64,000 bases of DNA from Cardinalis cardinalis (lineage: Eukaryota > Chordata > Aves > Passeriformes > Cardinalidae). The notes under the pieces were generated by a model. The model worked only from the letters and a program-made list of their open reading frames with translations, was not told the origin of the DNA and made no database searches. This document shows, piece after piece, positions 1 to 10,676 of this stretch. The stretch covers positions 2,161,533 through 2,225,532 of the forward strand of contig JACDOX010000084.1 in the NCBI GenBank assembly GCA_014549065.1, written 5' to 3'. Position 1 is the stretch's first letter. Each line of letters starts with the position of its first letter. A program made the translations under genes and the position numbers.

Positions 1-219
1 AAGCCTTCTGATGTTTATATTCTTGTAATGAACTTTCTCACACACTTTATGTAAACAACTTATTGTTTTGCATTCTTTTATAGAAGAGAAGAAATTTGAT
101 AGAATGTTGGTCGGTCCAGTGTCATTGCAGAGGTGGCACTTTCACCTTCCAATCCCCTGTCACTTTTGGAAATCTATAAATGTTGGAGCCAGAAAAATAA
201 GGGTCCCTTGTTACCTTGG

Positions 220-591
220 TGTGANGGTGTTCACAGGGGTCTGAGGATGAGGGAAGAGACGAGGATCTGACTCCCTGTTTCAGAAGGCTTGATTTATTAT
301 TTTATGATATATATTATATTAAAACTATACTAAAAGAATAGAAGAAAGAATTTAATCAGAAGGCTAGCTAAGAATAGAAAAANAAAGAATGATAACAAAG
401 GCTTGAGGCTGGGACAGAGAATCCGGGCCAGCTGACTGTGATTGGCCAACTGCATGAGACCAATCACAGATCCACCTGTTGCATTCCACAGCAGTAGATA
501 ATCATTGTTTACAATTTGTTCCTGAAGCCTCTCAGCTTCTCAAGAAGAAAAATCTTAAAGAAATGATTCGTCATAAAAGATGTCTGTGACA
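220..591 (-). mobile_element. Solitary endogenous-retrovirus LTR (passerine type), sense to RPS6KA2
   Basis: Read on the minus strand the element runs from TGTCACAGACATC (at 591) to a TCACA end (at 220), the TG...CA form of an LTR. Inside are inverted CCAAT motifs (GACCAATCACAG type), an AT-rich stretch and an AATAAA signal followed by an AAGCCTTCTGAAAC...GGAGTCAGATCC segment. I recognise this as an abundant LTR type of songbird genomes, but I cannot name the exact subfamily. No gag, pol or env remnant is adjacent, so it is a solo LTR left by recombination. Its flanks, CCTTGG (214-219) and CCCTGG (592-597), could be a 6-bp target-site duplication with one mismatch. It is about 372 bp long. 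It lies on the gene's sense strand, about 160 bp beyond the exon donor at 748. Confidence 0.82.
293..298 (-). terminator. LTR poly(A) signal AATAAA
   Basis: AATAAA on the minus strand lies within the solo LTR at 220-591, in the position expected for the retroviral R-region poly(A) signal. It is in the same direction as RPS6KA2 transcription and about 450 nt past the 5' splice site of the activation-loop exon. Whether it is used is unknown. Confidence 0.6.
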
Positions 592-748
592 CCCTGGGAA
601 GAGCAGCGAGTCCGCGTCGTGCTGTTTNGCGTCCTACAGTGACACAAAACCTCTCTGAAAAACCTCCCTGACACTGCAGTTTTGATCAGAGGGATGTGAT
701 GCCTCCTCCAGCCACCCCTGCAGCAGATGGGCAGAGTTTGTGCCTTAC

Positions 749-891
749 CATGAGCACGCCAAAGGACCACCAGTCAGCACTCTGCGTGTGCCCGCGCCGA
801 TTCACCACCTCGGGGGCCATGTACTCGATCGTCCCGCAGAACGAGTACGCTCTCTTGTCGTGGTCGATGGCTTCTTTGCTCAGACCAAAAT
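749..891 (-). CDS. RPS6KA2: RPS6KA2 exon: DFG and activation loop
   Basis: This 143-nt exon runs from phase 1 to phase 0. It has a TTTGTGTAG acceptor and a CTCATG|GTAAGG donor. It encodes DFGLSKEAIDHDKRAYSFCG, then TIEYMAPEVVNRRGHTQSAD and WWSFGVLM. DFG is the magnesium-binding motif, APE ends the activation segment, and the Ser in SFCGT is the known PDK1 site of RSK enzymes. DHDKR and GTIEYM are the strongest marks of RSK3 over its paralogues. Unlike the other six exons it is dense in CpG (13 in 143 nt). It is the last exon before the left edge; the following exon (FEMLTG...) is not in the window. Confidence 0.96.
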
Positions 892-1599
892 CTACACAAA
901 TTGATGCAGAAAGGGACTTGTCAGCNCTCTAAAAATTATTATTTACACTTTTGCTGGCTTAAATTGATTGAACAAAACACGTCAACCAGCTGGTGAAGTG
1001 CCCTTCTGTCCCTGCGCCACAGGCATGAGGGTGCTGAAGCCCTGCCTAGGTGGAGTGCCTGGCACTCGTTAATACACCCTGAAAACAGGCAGATCATTTT
1101 CACTGTGCAGAATGAGGTTCTGGCTCAAGGCAGAAGGGAGTTTAAATAANCAGATATATACAGCTCAGGTTTGGTGAAGGCAATGCTAGCGAGGATTCCT
1201 GTGAAGCTATAATCCAAAGTATAAGGAATAATAATCCCAGATTCCAGCTGTGAAAAGGCTGGCTAGACTGTGCCTCCAGAGTGGGAAAGGGATGTCTTTC
1301 CAGCCATTCTCTGCCTGGATCAAATAGTCATATTGGAAGCATCCTTCCATCCACAGTGGCAAGCAGCCAAACCTGCCGGCTTCACATCAGTCAAGAGCAC
1401 AATTTTACCAAGAAAATGCTATGTTCTCCATGTGATGTGCAGCAGGGGTGCTGAAAAATTGACAGAGAAGCTCAACACTCACTCTTCTGGCTTCTAGTTT
1501 TTGTAAGCAAACTCCTTCCAACCAAAGACCAGGATGCATGCAATATACTGCAGGNAAAAAATCAGCTTATAGGCATGAAGTTTTCTGTTTCTCACATAC
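892..1599 (-). other. RPS6KA2 intron, 708 bp
   Basis: This is a short intron between the micro-exon and the activation-loop exon, with a GTATGT donor and a TTTGTGTAG acceptor. I see no repeats or further exons in it. Confidence 0.88.
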
Positions 1600-1637
1600 C
1601 TGTTATCTTAATGTGACCCTCTTCATCAAGAAGAATG
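1600..1637 (-). CDS. RPS6KA2: RPS6KA2 micro-exon: beta-7/8 strands before DFG
   Basis: This very short 38-nt exon runs from phase 2 to phase 1. It has a GCTTTATAG acceptor and an AACAG|GTATGT donor. It finishes the Asn of the catalytic loop, then encodes ILLDEEGHIKIT and one base of the Asp of DFG. It links the catalytic loop to the magnesium-binding loop. The exon is too short to appear as a long open frame and was found by extending the kinase reading. Its phase fits both neighbours exactly. Confidence 0.94.
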
Positions 1638-4106
1638 CTATAAAGCAAAAAAAGAAACATTCNTTCATTAGCCAGGCACAAAGTGCAGTTAAAAAACATG
1701 AATAAAAGATGTTTAAGTCAGGTAAGGAGATATTCCAAGATGCAAATACTTANGCACACAAAACCTTAGTGGATTTTATGGCTCCAGAAAGAAAAATGAN
1801 CCTCAAAGGCTTTTTTAATCTCATGTCTGAAGCATGCACAGCCTGAGGCAGNTGCATGAGGAGCCTCCTCTGTGCTCCACAGGTTGTTCAAGGTGAGCAT
1901 GCAAACGGAGCTCAGGAAGAACAGGGTGCTCAAAGCCAACAGCTGCAGGGTGTATGCTTCCAGCAGGAGAAGGAGCTGCACGTTTCCTGTTCTTGTCATA
2001 AGAAAAGGCAATTGCACAAATAATCAAGGCTTGGACTCACTGGACCTAAAATTAAGTCCAAAGGTTCATGCTGAAGTAATAAAAGTCATCGCAGAGCACA
2101 GTGACTAGTCACATCCTAACTGCATGGATCTCAGCCTCTGCTTGTTTTTTCTGTCCAGAGCACAGATGAAAATTCAGCCTGGAAGCCAAATTCAAGTGTT
2201 CTCACATCTGCCACCTGCCAACATATTTTTTCCTCACAAAGGCACTCCAACATCTCTGTAGTTCACAAAAAACAGTGCTAGTTTTTGTGGAAACAAGAAG
2301 GAACTCTCAATTTGAAAAATAATGATTTTGGTAAATAAAAACTGACATACTAATGAAGGTGGTCTTTCTTCTGGTCTTGAGTCCTAGTTAGACTCAGTAT
2401 ATTTTTCTTTTTTTAAACTGATCTACCATGGTACCAGCTATTTTTATATTCCTCTTCTCTTAGAGAATTGCTTTGATATAATTATTCAGGAAGAAAATAT
2501 GATAGAAGTGAACCAAATATAATGGGCCATACTTTTTGTGAAAAGTTGTGTCTGAACTGAAACATAATTGAAAAAAGCTGCTCTTCAGTCATNCATGTGT
2601 TTAGAAAAAGCTGTTGTGCAAGTCATCAAAGGCCAGCAACTAAGTCAGTACTGCAAGTCCCATAATTAAAGCCTTTTCTTCTCAATAAAAGCATCTTACC
2701 TTTATTCTTTCTCCACATTTTCCTTTAACACGCACTTTTCAAGTACTAGTCTATACCAGGTATGTTTAAATGTACTTTTGTGACTGCAACCCCTAAACNT
2801 GTGCTTCAGAAGACAAAGAATAAAACACCTGCCAGTGTGAGTGAGCATGAATGGGTGAACTCCCCAAACCTGGATCTGGAAAAATAGCAGGGGGAATAGA
2901 GCTCACAGAAATCACCAACATTTTGCCCCATGTCCAGGAAGCCCCTGTGAATAACGACACAATTCAAAGGGAATTTCCCCAGAAGCACTGATTTTACACT
3001 TAATGGGTTTTAAATTTCATAATTTCCTATTAAAAATCCATGCTGCTTTGGTCTGCACACAATGTGTGCTCCCCATACTTTGCCCTGGTTAAAGGGCTCA
3101 CATCTCACCCTCATTAAAGGGATAGAGGCAACGCCAACAGAGCCTTCAGACTGATAATACTGCCTGAGATTGAGTCAGAAATATACAGCAACTCTTTCTC
3201 ACACTGTTTACATGATCAGCAAAATTAATAGATCCTGGCTTCCAATGGATGTGTATCCCATATCTCCTAAAACACAATCTACAGCTCCTTCCTCCATCTC
3301 ATGTTCCCTCATCACCCTTCTACCACGGCCTCAGCTTCTGGCAGCTTCCTCTGTGGCCCCTGGCAGCACCCTCTGGACATCTGGGTGCCTCCACAATTGC
3401 CATCTGGCAGCACAAATAATGCTACAGCTACTAACCAAAGATTATATTTCATGTAAAAAGAAAACAATATGCTAATAGTGAGGGGAAAAAAGGCAACTGT
3501 TGCACTGAATTATCGTAGAATGAAATTAAGAAGAAAAGAACAAAGTACCTGCTTCTAAGAATGCAAATTAAAACAACAGACAAATAGTTTTCCTGTGACA
3601 GTAGAAGCAAACTAATTATCTGATCATACTCTGCACTCTTTTTATCTTTGCCACCTTACAATTCCTTATTATCCCACAATATCCATAGCAGACATCCTAT
3701 TGTGACAATCACAATTACTTTAGCTNCGGTTTGCAGAACAAACTAAACTGAAATAAGATAGTATTATTCTATGGAAGGGGAAAAACAACCAGAAGTTCTT
3801 TATATGATTCAGGCTTGAGAATAATCTTTCATCTAAATTAATGATTTGAAATTATAAAAACCATAAAAAAGTAGACTACTTTTAAGTGCTAAGCTTGTTT
3901 ACAATCATACTGAATGATAAACTTCAGCTAGGAGGTTTTTTTTTTTCATTTTATTCTTTCAGTCTAATGTTTGAGTGCTTTTACAGGATACTGTCATTGT
4001 AAACCTGCTCTTCAAAGCAGTAATAACAGTTATTAGGTGAAAAATATGCCAACACCATAAATAAGTGAACCACACATAGGCTTCGAACAAAAAATGCCAC
4101 AAAATA

Positions 4107-4438
4107 ANGGTGTCCTTAGAGAAGAGGAGACTGAGGGGAGACCTCATCACAGCCCACAGGTTTATCAAAATGGGAAGAGGAGGGGCAGGCACTGATCTCT
4201 TCTCTGTGGTGACCAGCGACAGGACANGAGGGAATGGCCTGAGGTTGTGTCAGGGAGGTTTAGGTTNGGTATTAGGAAAATGTTCTTCACCCAGAGGGTG
4301 GTTGGGCACTGGAACAGCTCCCCAGAAAAGTGATCACAGCACCAGCCTGACAGAGTTCAAGGAGCATTTGGACAATGNTCTCAGACACAGGGTGTGATCC
4401 TTGGGATTGTCTGGGGGATATTCTATTGTTCTATGATT
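4107..4438 (+). mobile_element. CR1 LINE, 5'-truncated 3' end
   Basis: The segment matches the avian CR1 3' consensus I know: CCTTAGAGAAGAGGAGACTG, AGGGGAGACCTCATCACAGC, GGGCAGGCACTGATCTCTTC, TTCACCCAGAGGGTGGTTGG, GCACTGGAACAGCTCCCCAG and CTGACAGAGTTCAAGGAGCA. It ends in the typical TTCTATGATT microsatellite. The part just before that tail is shortened. CR1 elements move by target-primed reverse transcription and are normally truncated at the 5' end, as here. There is no reverse-transcriptase reading frame. Confidence 0.93.
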
Positions 4439-4880
4439 GAAGATTTTAGCACCAGGACCATCCCACAAACATTCAAACTACTTTCACTGAACTTGGCTTA
4501 AAAGTATGCCTTGAGAAGATAAAGGCTGGAAATCTCCATGCTAGAGGCTGGGGCAGCTGAATTTGTAGTAGAGTAACACAGTCCGAGTTACAGGAGAAGT
4601 CCCATGGCAGAGCTAGGACTGCAAACTCCTTATCAACTTCTCTGCTGCAGCTTTATCGCAGGAGAAAAAAGCTTTTGTTATGGGTTGTTGGCATTGTTTT
4701 ATATGATGTCTTAAATCAAGGCCCGAACAATTCTTTTCCATTTCTCTCTCACTCTCTTTATTTTTGGTTTTGAGTCATGTCTTCCAGGCTTTACTTTGAG
4801 CTCCAACAACCCCAAATCAATGTGATGTTCTGCCAAACCTAATAAAGCCGGAACTCTGGAGCTGGTTTGGTTGGATTCTG

Positions 4881-4965
4881 NTTTTTTTTTCCCTTTAATT
4901 TTTTTTGTTTTTTCTTTTTCTTTTTTTTTCNGTTNGTTTTGTTTTTGTTTTGGAATTTTTTTTTG
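4881..4965. repeat. T-rich low-complexity tract
   Basis: The tract is about 85 bp of long T runs broken by C and G, with three undetermined bases. On the gene's strand it is A-rich. Confidence 0.9.
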
Positions 4966-5630
4966 GATGATACAAGTTTCTTTCTAAGTGAGAGCAGTTT
5001 TGCAGAAGATTCAACCCACACTTTATGTTAATCAGAAACTGTAGCTAAATTTTCAGGTGGGAGATAAAACTTGAGACTTTATAAAGAGTGTTTTATTTCA
5101 TTTTGTTATGAAAGTACCAGATGAAGCAGCCAAAATACCTACTAAAGAGATGAAGACTCTCACAAATTGTGTTTTGTGACATTTCAGTGTTCACATGACC
5201 CCATGCTATCTCACCCTGCTGCATGTAAATTCCCCTCTGCTGTAGCTTTGTTGACACCATGAAGCCAAAAAAAGGGACAGCTTACATCAATGGAGGCTTT
5301 CCACCATAAGCCTTTGTTCCCGACGGATACTCAGATCTGCCCTTTCTACATAGGGCACTTACATTCATAAATCAGTAGTCATGGCTGGCAACATGCTGCA
5401 TTAAAAAGTGGTGTTTGGCTTTTTTAGAGTATAGTGTCTACACTGTCCCTTGTGTAAACAANTGAGGGCCCTAAAATGTACATCACTCCTTGTTAACCCA
5501 AGCTCCTACTCCACAACTCAAAGTGCATCTAGGTTCCAGAAAAGAGAAATGGTAAAGATTAATAGTAGTCTGTCCATTTCCAACGGTAGAGTTATTTCTA
5601 AGTGACCCATGTCCTTAAACCAGAGCATAG

Positions 5631-5656
5631 AAATAAAATATGAAATAAAATATGCA
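5631..5656. repeat. Short tandem AAATAAAATATG, about 2 units
   Basis: Two adjacent 12-bp copies lie within AT-rich intronic DNA. Confidence 0.7.
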
Positions 5657-6118
5657 TCATATACTACTTCATGATAAGTTCCCATTTTTCTATCTTGATA
5701 TTTACCATATTCCATNGTATATATACCATATTTTATAGTTTGATTGTGCAGTTCTTAAGTAGAAACATGCCTCACCATTTAAGGAACTCAGTGGCTTCAG
5801 TCTGACTGAACAATATGCTGCTCCACAAGAGATGCCACTGAAATCACCAAGACAACCCAAGGAGAAGAATTTGTCTGCAACAATTCAAGAGAAGCATCTG
5901 CTTGTTCTAAACAAGACTTTAACCAGAAAGCTCAATTACTTGTCTTTTTGAAGTAAGTACAGCTGACTTGAGAACAACTCCCAGAAGCACTTGAAATTTA
6001 CTCATAGCTTTCAATTGTTAACATGGATTTTTGCTCAGGGAATCTTAACAAAAAAAAAAAGCTGAACCTTAAATTTTAATGTACTGAGGGTTCTTCCAAG
6101 TGGTTTTAACAGTGCTGG

Positions 6119-6142
6119 TTTTTTTGTTTGTTTGTTTGTTTT
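6119..6142. repeat. (TTTG)n simple repeat
   Basis: About four perfect TTTG units are flanked by T runs. Confidence 0.9.
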
Positions 6143-6498
6143 AACATAAACAACTCCAATGAGCTATGCTAAAATATACTTACAGAGCTGACAAGCAAAC
6201 TCAAACCTATCAGCAGCTATTTTGGGAGCATCTGAAGAACAGCAAAAGCATTGAACAATGAAAGGTCTAATGCAGTGCCTGTCTTTAATAAAGGTGAGCG
6301 AGGAGGGGAAAGAGAGAGAGAATTGAGAAATTACAAATTAATTAATTTATGTCCAATTCTCTGCTGCAGATGTGTGTGTGATTCTGCACGTTGCACTTCA
6401 AAGGAGAGAGGAATCAAGGGAAACCAAAGGGGAGTAATGAGAAGGACTGAACCCCTGTAAAGACTGACTAGTGAAGAAGAGTTCAGCACCTGGATTGT

Positions 6499-6723
6499 TT
6501 AGGGTACAGAAGANGGTCTAAGGAAAAAGATGTTCTCACAGCCCTCGAGGCTGCTGCTGAGAGCAGAACAAGCAGGTTGGGGCTTCCAGAAAGATGGTCC
6601 AAGGAGCACTGGCCTGCAGTGGCACTGAAGAAATTTCAAACTAGGTATTAAGAGAAACATTTTAGACGAACAACTGCTGGAGCACTGCCAAGAGGCCTCC
6701 TGTGGAGAGCATGGAGTCTTCAT
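6499..6723 (+). mobile_element. Degenerate CR1-like fragment
   Basis: The stretch has the flavour of an old CR1 3' region: AAAGATGTTCTCACAGCC, an AGGTATTAAGAGAAACATTT segment where CR1 has TATTAGGAAAAATTTCTTC, then TGGAGCACTGCCAAGAGGCC and GAGCATGGAGTCTTCATC where CR1 has a lone-standing GTGGAGTCTCCATC. Divergence is high, so the assignment and both boundaries are approximate. Confidence 0.42.
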
Positions 6724-9262
6724 CAGCTACTTTAAGCCTGGGTTAGCAGCACACCTGTTATGGTCTTGATCCTGCCAGGGGGTAAGGGGAGGATGAGAAC
6801 ATCTTGAGATGGTCCTAATTTTATTTTATCCTCTTATTTAGAANGATATTCTTTCCCAGACGTAACTAAAAAAAATTGGCATTTTTTTCCCCAGAGAGTA
6901 ATTGTTTTATTCTGCTGTATCTGTTTCTTTAATGTAGACCTAAAGTTCCAGAGAAATCATAGGCTGGCTGTCATGCTCTGCTCTCCTAGGTGTGACTGCA
7001 CATAGGCTTTGCACCTACAGAGCTTTTTTTAGAGGGTATGGCTTTCAATCAGAGGCCTTGCTTTACCTCCAGGTATGAATTCCTGGGTCATCCCCTTTCC
7101 TATACAACAGTTATATTCATGTATGCTAATTTTACACCACATCAATTGCATCCAAATTAAACTGTTAATCCATTTAACTGAAGATCAAAGGCCATAAACT
7201 GTATATACAACAGTGAGAAAATGCAAGAGTGAGGGCTGCCACCTTCACTTCACACAGCGATCTCCCTGTGTATAGGTCTCCAGCTACGTGAGGATACTTT
7301 TTATTTCCTTCCAAAGAAATCTTGTCTCAGTTGGCAGACTGGTAACACTCAGGGAGGGATTTTAGCAGAGCAGTACAGTGAAGGGGATGGCTGGTCTCAG
7401 CTCAGACAAAAATANAGAAAAACTGGATTCCATCTGTACCTTTTCAACATGCTTCTATGTGACAATGACAAATCAGTGACACCTTCCTTCCTTAGATGAG
7501 CTCCAATTTCTCAATTCACTGATCCCTGATTGGAAGCACTTCAGCTTGGTCTGCAGTAATATAAAGTGCTCTCACTTGCAACTGGAGTCNTTGAGAGATG
7601 CTTTTTGAGATGCTAAGTGACACTTCCTGCTGAGAACTCAGAAGAATCCAGGTCTCAGTATCTCAAACACAATGAACAGTTTTGACATACACTTAATTTT
7701 ACCCTTAGTTTCTAACTTTTTCTAAAGCAAAAAATTACAGCATATGCCTAAAAATGTAATGGTATTGTGACATATCTGAATATACAATCTCATGTCTGGA
7801 TACCTTCTAACAGCAGATTCACACATCATGTGTTATCTGAAAATTCAGCCACATCTCAGATCAGAGATAAAAGCCGTGCATGATCCATACCAATGCTCAT
7901 TAGAACCAAAGTTTAAAACAGAAAACCTATAACTGGAGTTATTCTATTGTGTACATGTTTGTTGATGCTGAATGGACAAAATAGCAATTCAGAATGAAAC
8001 TGAAACCCAGGAGCTGCTGGCAGACGATGCAAGAGCCCATGGCAGCTGGGATGCCACCACTGCCTACCTGCATTTCATATCAGGAACAGACTGATACTTT
8101 TCTCCCTCCAGTTGTTCAATTGTAGGATGACTTCCCATATTTGCCAAAGACTCTGGTTTCCAGTTTTGGCTGCATAAATGGGCAAAACTGGAAAATTTGG
8201 TCAACTACAAAAAGTCTGCTAGCCCAAAAGCCTGAGAGCTCTTGCTACGTACATCTGTTGAATTCATAGTACTACTATTTTTTTAACCAAAACATAAAAC
8301 AGTCTCCTTCCCTTCAACTTCTTACCCACAAAGTCCACCTTCCATCACTTTTGGNCTCATGTTTTGCCCGTGATAGTGAGAGTGATAACACTCCATCTTA
8401 AAGAAAGAGCTACATATTTTTCAGTTTGATGTCACAGAAGGAAAGTGCAAGCAATTGCCAAAAATTGCTCAGTGGTTATCTTTTATAAATGCTGGTGACC
8501 ATTACATTAAAAAGGAACTTNGGAATGTTCCAGCCTGATTTATTTGTCACAGCAGAATCCAACCAAGCACCAAGCAAAGGGCATAGAATAAAAACAGTAT
8601 CACATCACTCCCAGTGATGGCACTGAGGGTGTCATGTGCTCTACTGATGTGTTACAAATAAAAAAGAGAAAGGAAAATTAGGACCACATTATGAGTGAAA
8701 AATAGCTGCAAATGTGAGTGAGAACAAATATTTTTGAAAATATTTTGCACAGTTAATACAAGTGTTTCAAAAGTCCTGATTATCACGTCTCTCATGAGTT
8801 AACAGCCACACAAGTTCTCAGACATGTTCATTTACTTTAACCAATGGCTCCAATAAAACTGAACAGTGCCACTCCATATGGTGTGTGAGCTGGAAGTGGA
8901 GTTGCTTTGAGAGGTTTCACCGCATTGGGGGAAGGCCAGATCAAATGCTGCAAACAGAGAACAGTGCCACTGAGTTAAAGGGCACAGGGATCTGAATTCT
9001 TTACTGAAATCATTCACAAAACTGAAGGCCAGGCACAGAGAGGTCCCATCGTACTGGAGCACAGTCAAAAGATTTGGCCTCCTGCTNAGATGGTATGACA
9101 GGAAAATTCTGCTGCTGTTAGTGACAGTCTCATGTAGAGTCTCACAAACAAAAAGGAAGGTAGAGCCCCTGGCACCTTCTCATTTAGTAGCGTGACAAGG
9201 AGCAGAAGCAACCTAAAAGTTCAAGTATTTATGTTTCAGTTCACTTCTCCTTGTTAACTTAC

Positions 9263-9369
9263 TTTTCTGGTTTTAGATCCCTGTAAATAATTCCAAGACC
9301 ATGGAGGTGGTCTAATGCCAAGGCCAGCTCAGCTAAGTAGAACTTGACATCCTCTTCTGTAAACATTAC
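9263..9369 (-). CDS. RPS6KA2: RPS6KA2 exon: catalytic loop (YRDLKPEN)
   Basis: This 107-nt exon runs from phase 0 to phase 2. It has a TCTCTCTAG acceptor and a GAAAA|GTAAGT donor. It encodes VMFTEEDVKFYLAELALALD, then HLHGLGIIYRDLKPEN, with the last Asn codon completed by the next exon. YRDLKPEN is the catalytic loop: Asp is the catalytic base, Lys and Asn bind phosphate and metal, and Tyr replaces the usual His of HRD as in most AGC kinases. The segment HLHGLGII differs from the mammalian HLHSLGII I recall by a single Ser-to-Gly change. Confidence 0.95.
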
Positions 9370-10379
9370 CTAGAGAGAAGGAAGAGAAGACCACATCTAT
9401 TTATTGGACAGTGGTAGGCTGGCTTGCCTTAAACAGACACAGGGAAGGAATTGTCTAACCTGGGAATGCTGGAAGGAACATCATATCAGGTTCAATTTTC
9501 CATAATTTGTCTGAACTGACATTAACAATTCTTACCAGATTCTCTCTATAAAACAAAACTTGATCAGTTGAGCACCTCTATTCCTTAGAATATGCTGCTC
9601 TCATTAATCTGTTGGATCTGTTTAGATTACATTACGCCACAATATTAGGAATAAATTATAACTCCTTAGGCTTTTGAAATGAACAGCAAAATTAAACACA
9701 TTCAGTGCAGCCCATATTGCTTTCACANCCCTTAACTTGCTACAGTCTTGGCATTTGGTTACCAAATTCCCATGAAATAGCCTGGGAAATCCTTTTGGGG
9801 AAGTGGAATACTTCCAAGTCTGAGCAGAATACACAGCATGAAGAGAATCAGAGGTGGATTTAAAACCTCATGCCTTGGAGGTCCAAGGAATATCANTGCA
9901 GGTGCCCTAAGCAGTGATGTGCTAACACCCAAGGCCTGATGAGGTGCCAAATGAAGACAGTGTTTTCTGCAGCTGATATGGACACAGCTACACTGAAGGC
10001 TGTGTTTTAGGTGAGAAGAAACTTCTGTAATCAAAAAACCAATAAGCTCTGAAAAACTCAGATGGCAAGAAACCCCTTTGGTTCAACTTCCATTATATCN
10101 GAGATGTTCTCTTGAATTAAATTTCAATATGCACAGAGATAATAATGCAGCAAAAGAAGCTGATATATTGGATACACAAGTGTGAATATGCATGACAGAA
10201 GTAAAATGAGTCAGCTGAATNCAAATTTACTTGTCATATGTAAATGTAAATTCTACTGTAGAAGTTGTAGNCCTTCATTTTAAAATTAAGTCTCTGCTCT
10301 CAAAAAGGGGTAGCCAAAATATCTGAGTGCTTTGAGAAGTTCCAGACAGCTGAGAGAAAAAAGAGATGATTCAGAGTAC

Positions 10380-10620
10380 AGATGTCACATAATTTAATTA
10401 AGAAATTTACTGCAAAGGCTAGAAACAAAAACACAAGGAAAATCATAAATTAATACACAAGCAAAAGCTCTCAAATTTAACTGTATTAAATGTAAAAATG
10501 ACATTAATTTTAAAAGTAATTTAAATTATTTATAAGATTTAAAATAAATAATGTAGGCAAGAAATTAAATCAATAGAATCCAGGAAAAATCTAATCTATA
10601 CATATACAGCTAGTTAAAAG
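10380..10620. other. Strongly AT-rich block
   Basis: This is about 240 bp composed mostly of A and T, with many ATTTAA, TTAATT and AATAAAT words. It could be a matrix-attachment-like or simply low-complexity intronic stretch. No gene or transposon was recognised. Confidence 0.5.
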
Positions 10621-10660
10621 TCAGATGTCTCAAAAGACAGAGCAAGAAATAGGCAAGCTC

Positions 10661-10676
10661 TGCATGCATGCATGCA
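10661..10676. repeat. (TGCA)4 simple repeat
   Basis: Four perfect self-complementary TGCA units are followed by ATATATGTGTGTG. Confidence 0.9.

Larger units (their letters stand above)
1..748 (-). other. Partial intron downstream of the activation-loop exon
   Basis: This is intronic DNA following the donor at 747-748, continuing past the left edge. About half is a solitary LTR (220-591) in the same orientation as the gene. The remainder (1-219 and 592-748) shows no recognisable exon or repeat. Confidence 0.85.
1638..9262 (-). other. RPS6KA2 intron, 7.6 kb
   Basis: This intron lies between the catalytic-loop exon and the micro-exon. It carries a clear CR1 3' fragment (about 4107-4438), a degraded CR1-like stretch (about 6499-6723), a T-rich tract (4881-4965) and a TTTG repeat (6119-6142). 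The other stretches are ordinary AT-rich intronic DNA in which I see no gene. Confidence 0.87.

Noticed and set aside
696..932. Open frame of 78 codons on the + strand
   Set aside because: It is the antisense shadow of the RPS6KA2 activation-loop exon, whose minus-strand translation is an unambiguous kinase.
4110..4397. 95-codon open frame on the + strand
   Set aside because: It is a translation of the non-reverse-transcriptase 3' part of a CR1 element.
10661..10676. TGCA repeat considered as a regulatory palindrome
   Set aside because: It is four units of a simple self-complementary tetranucleotide; a microsatellite is the simpler explanation.
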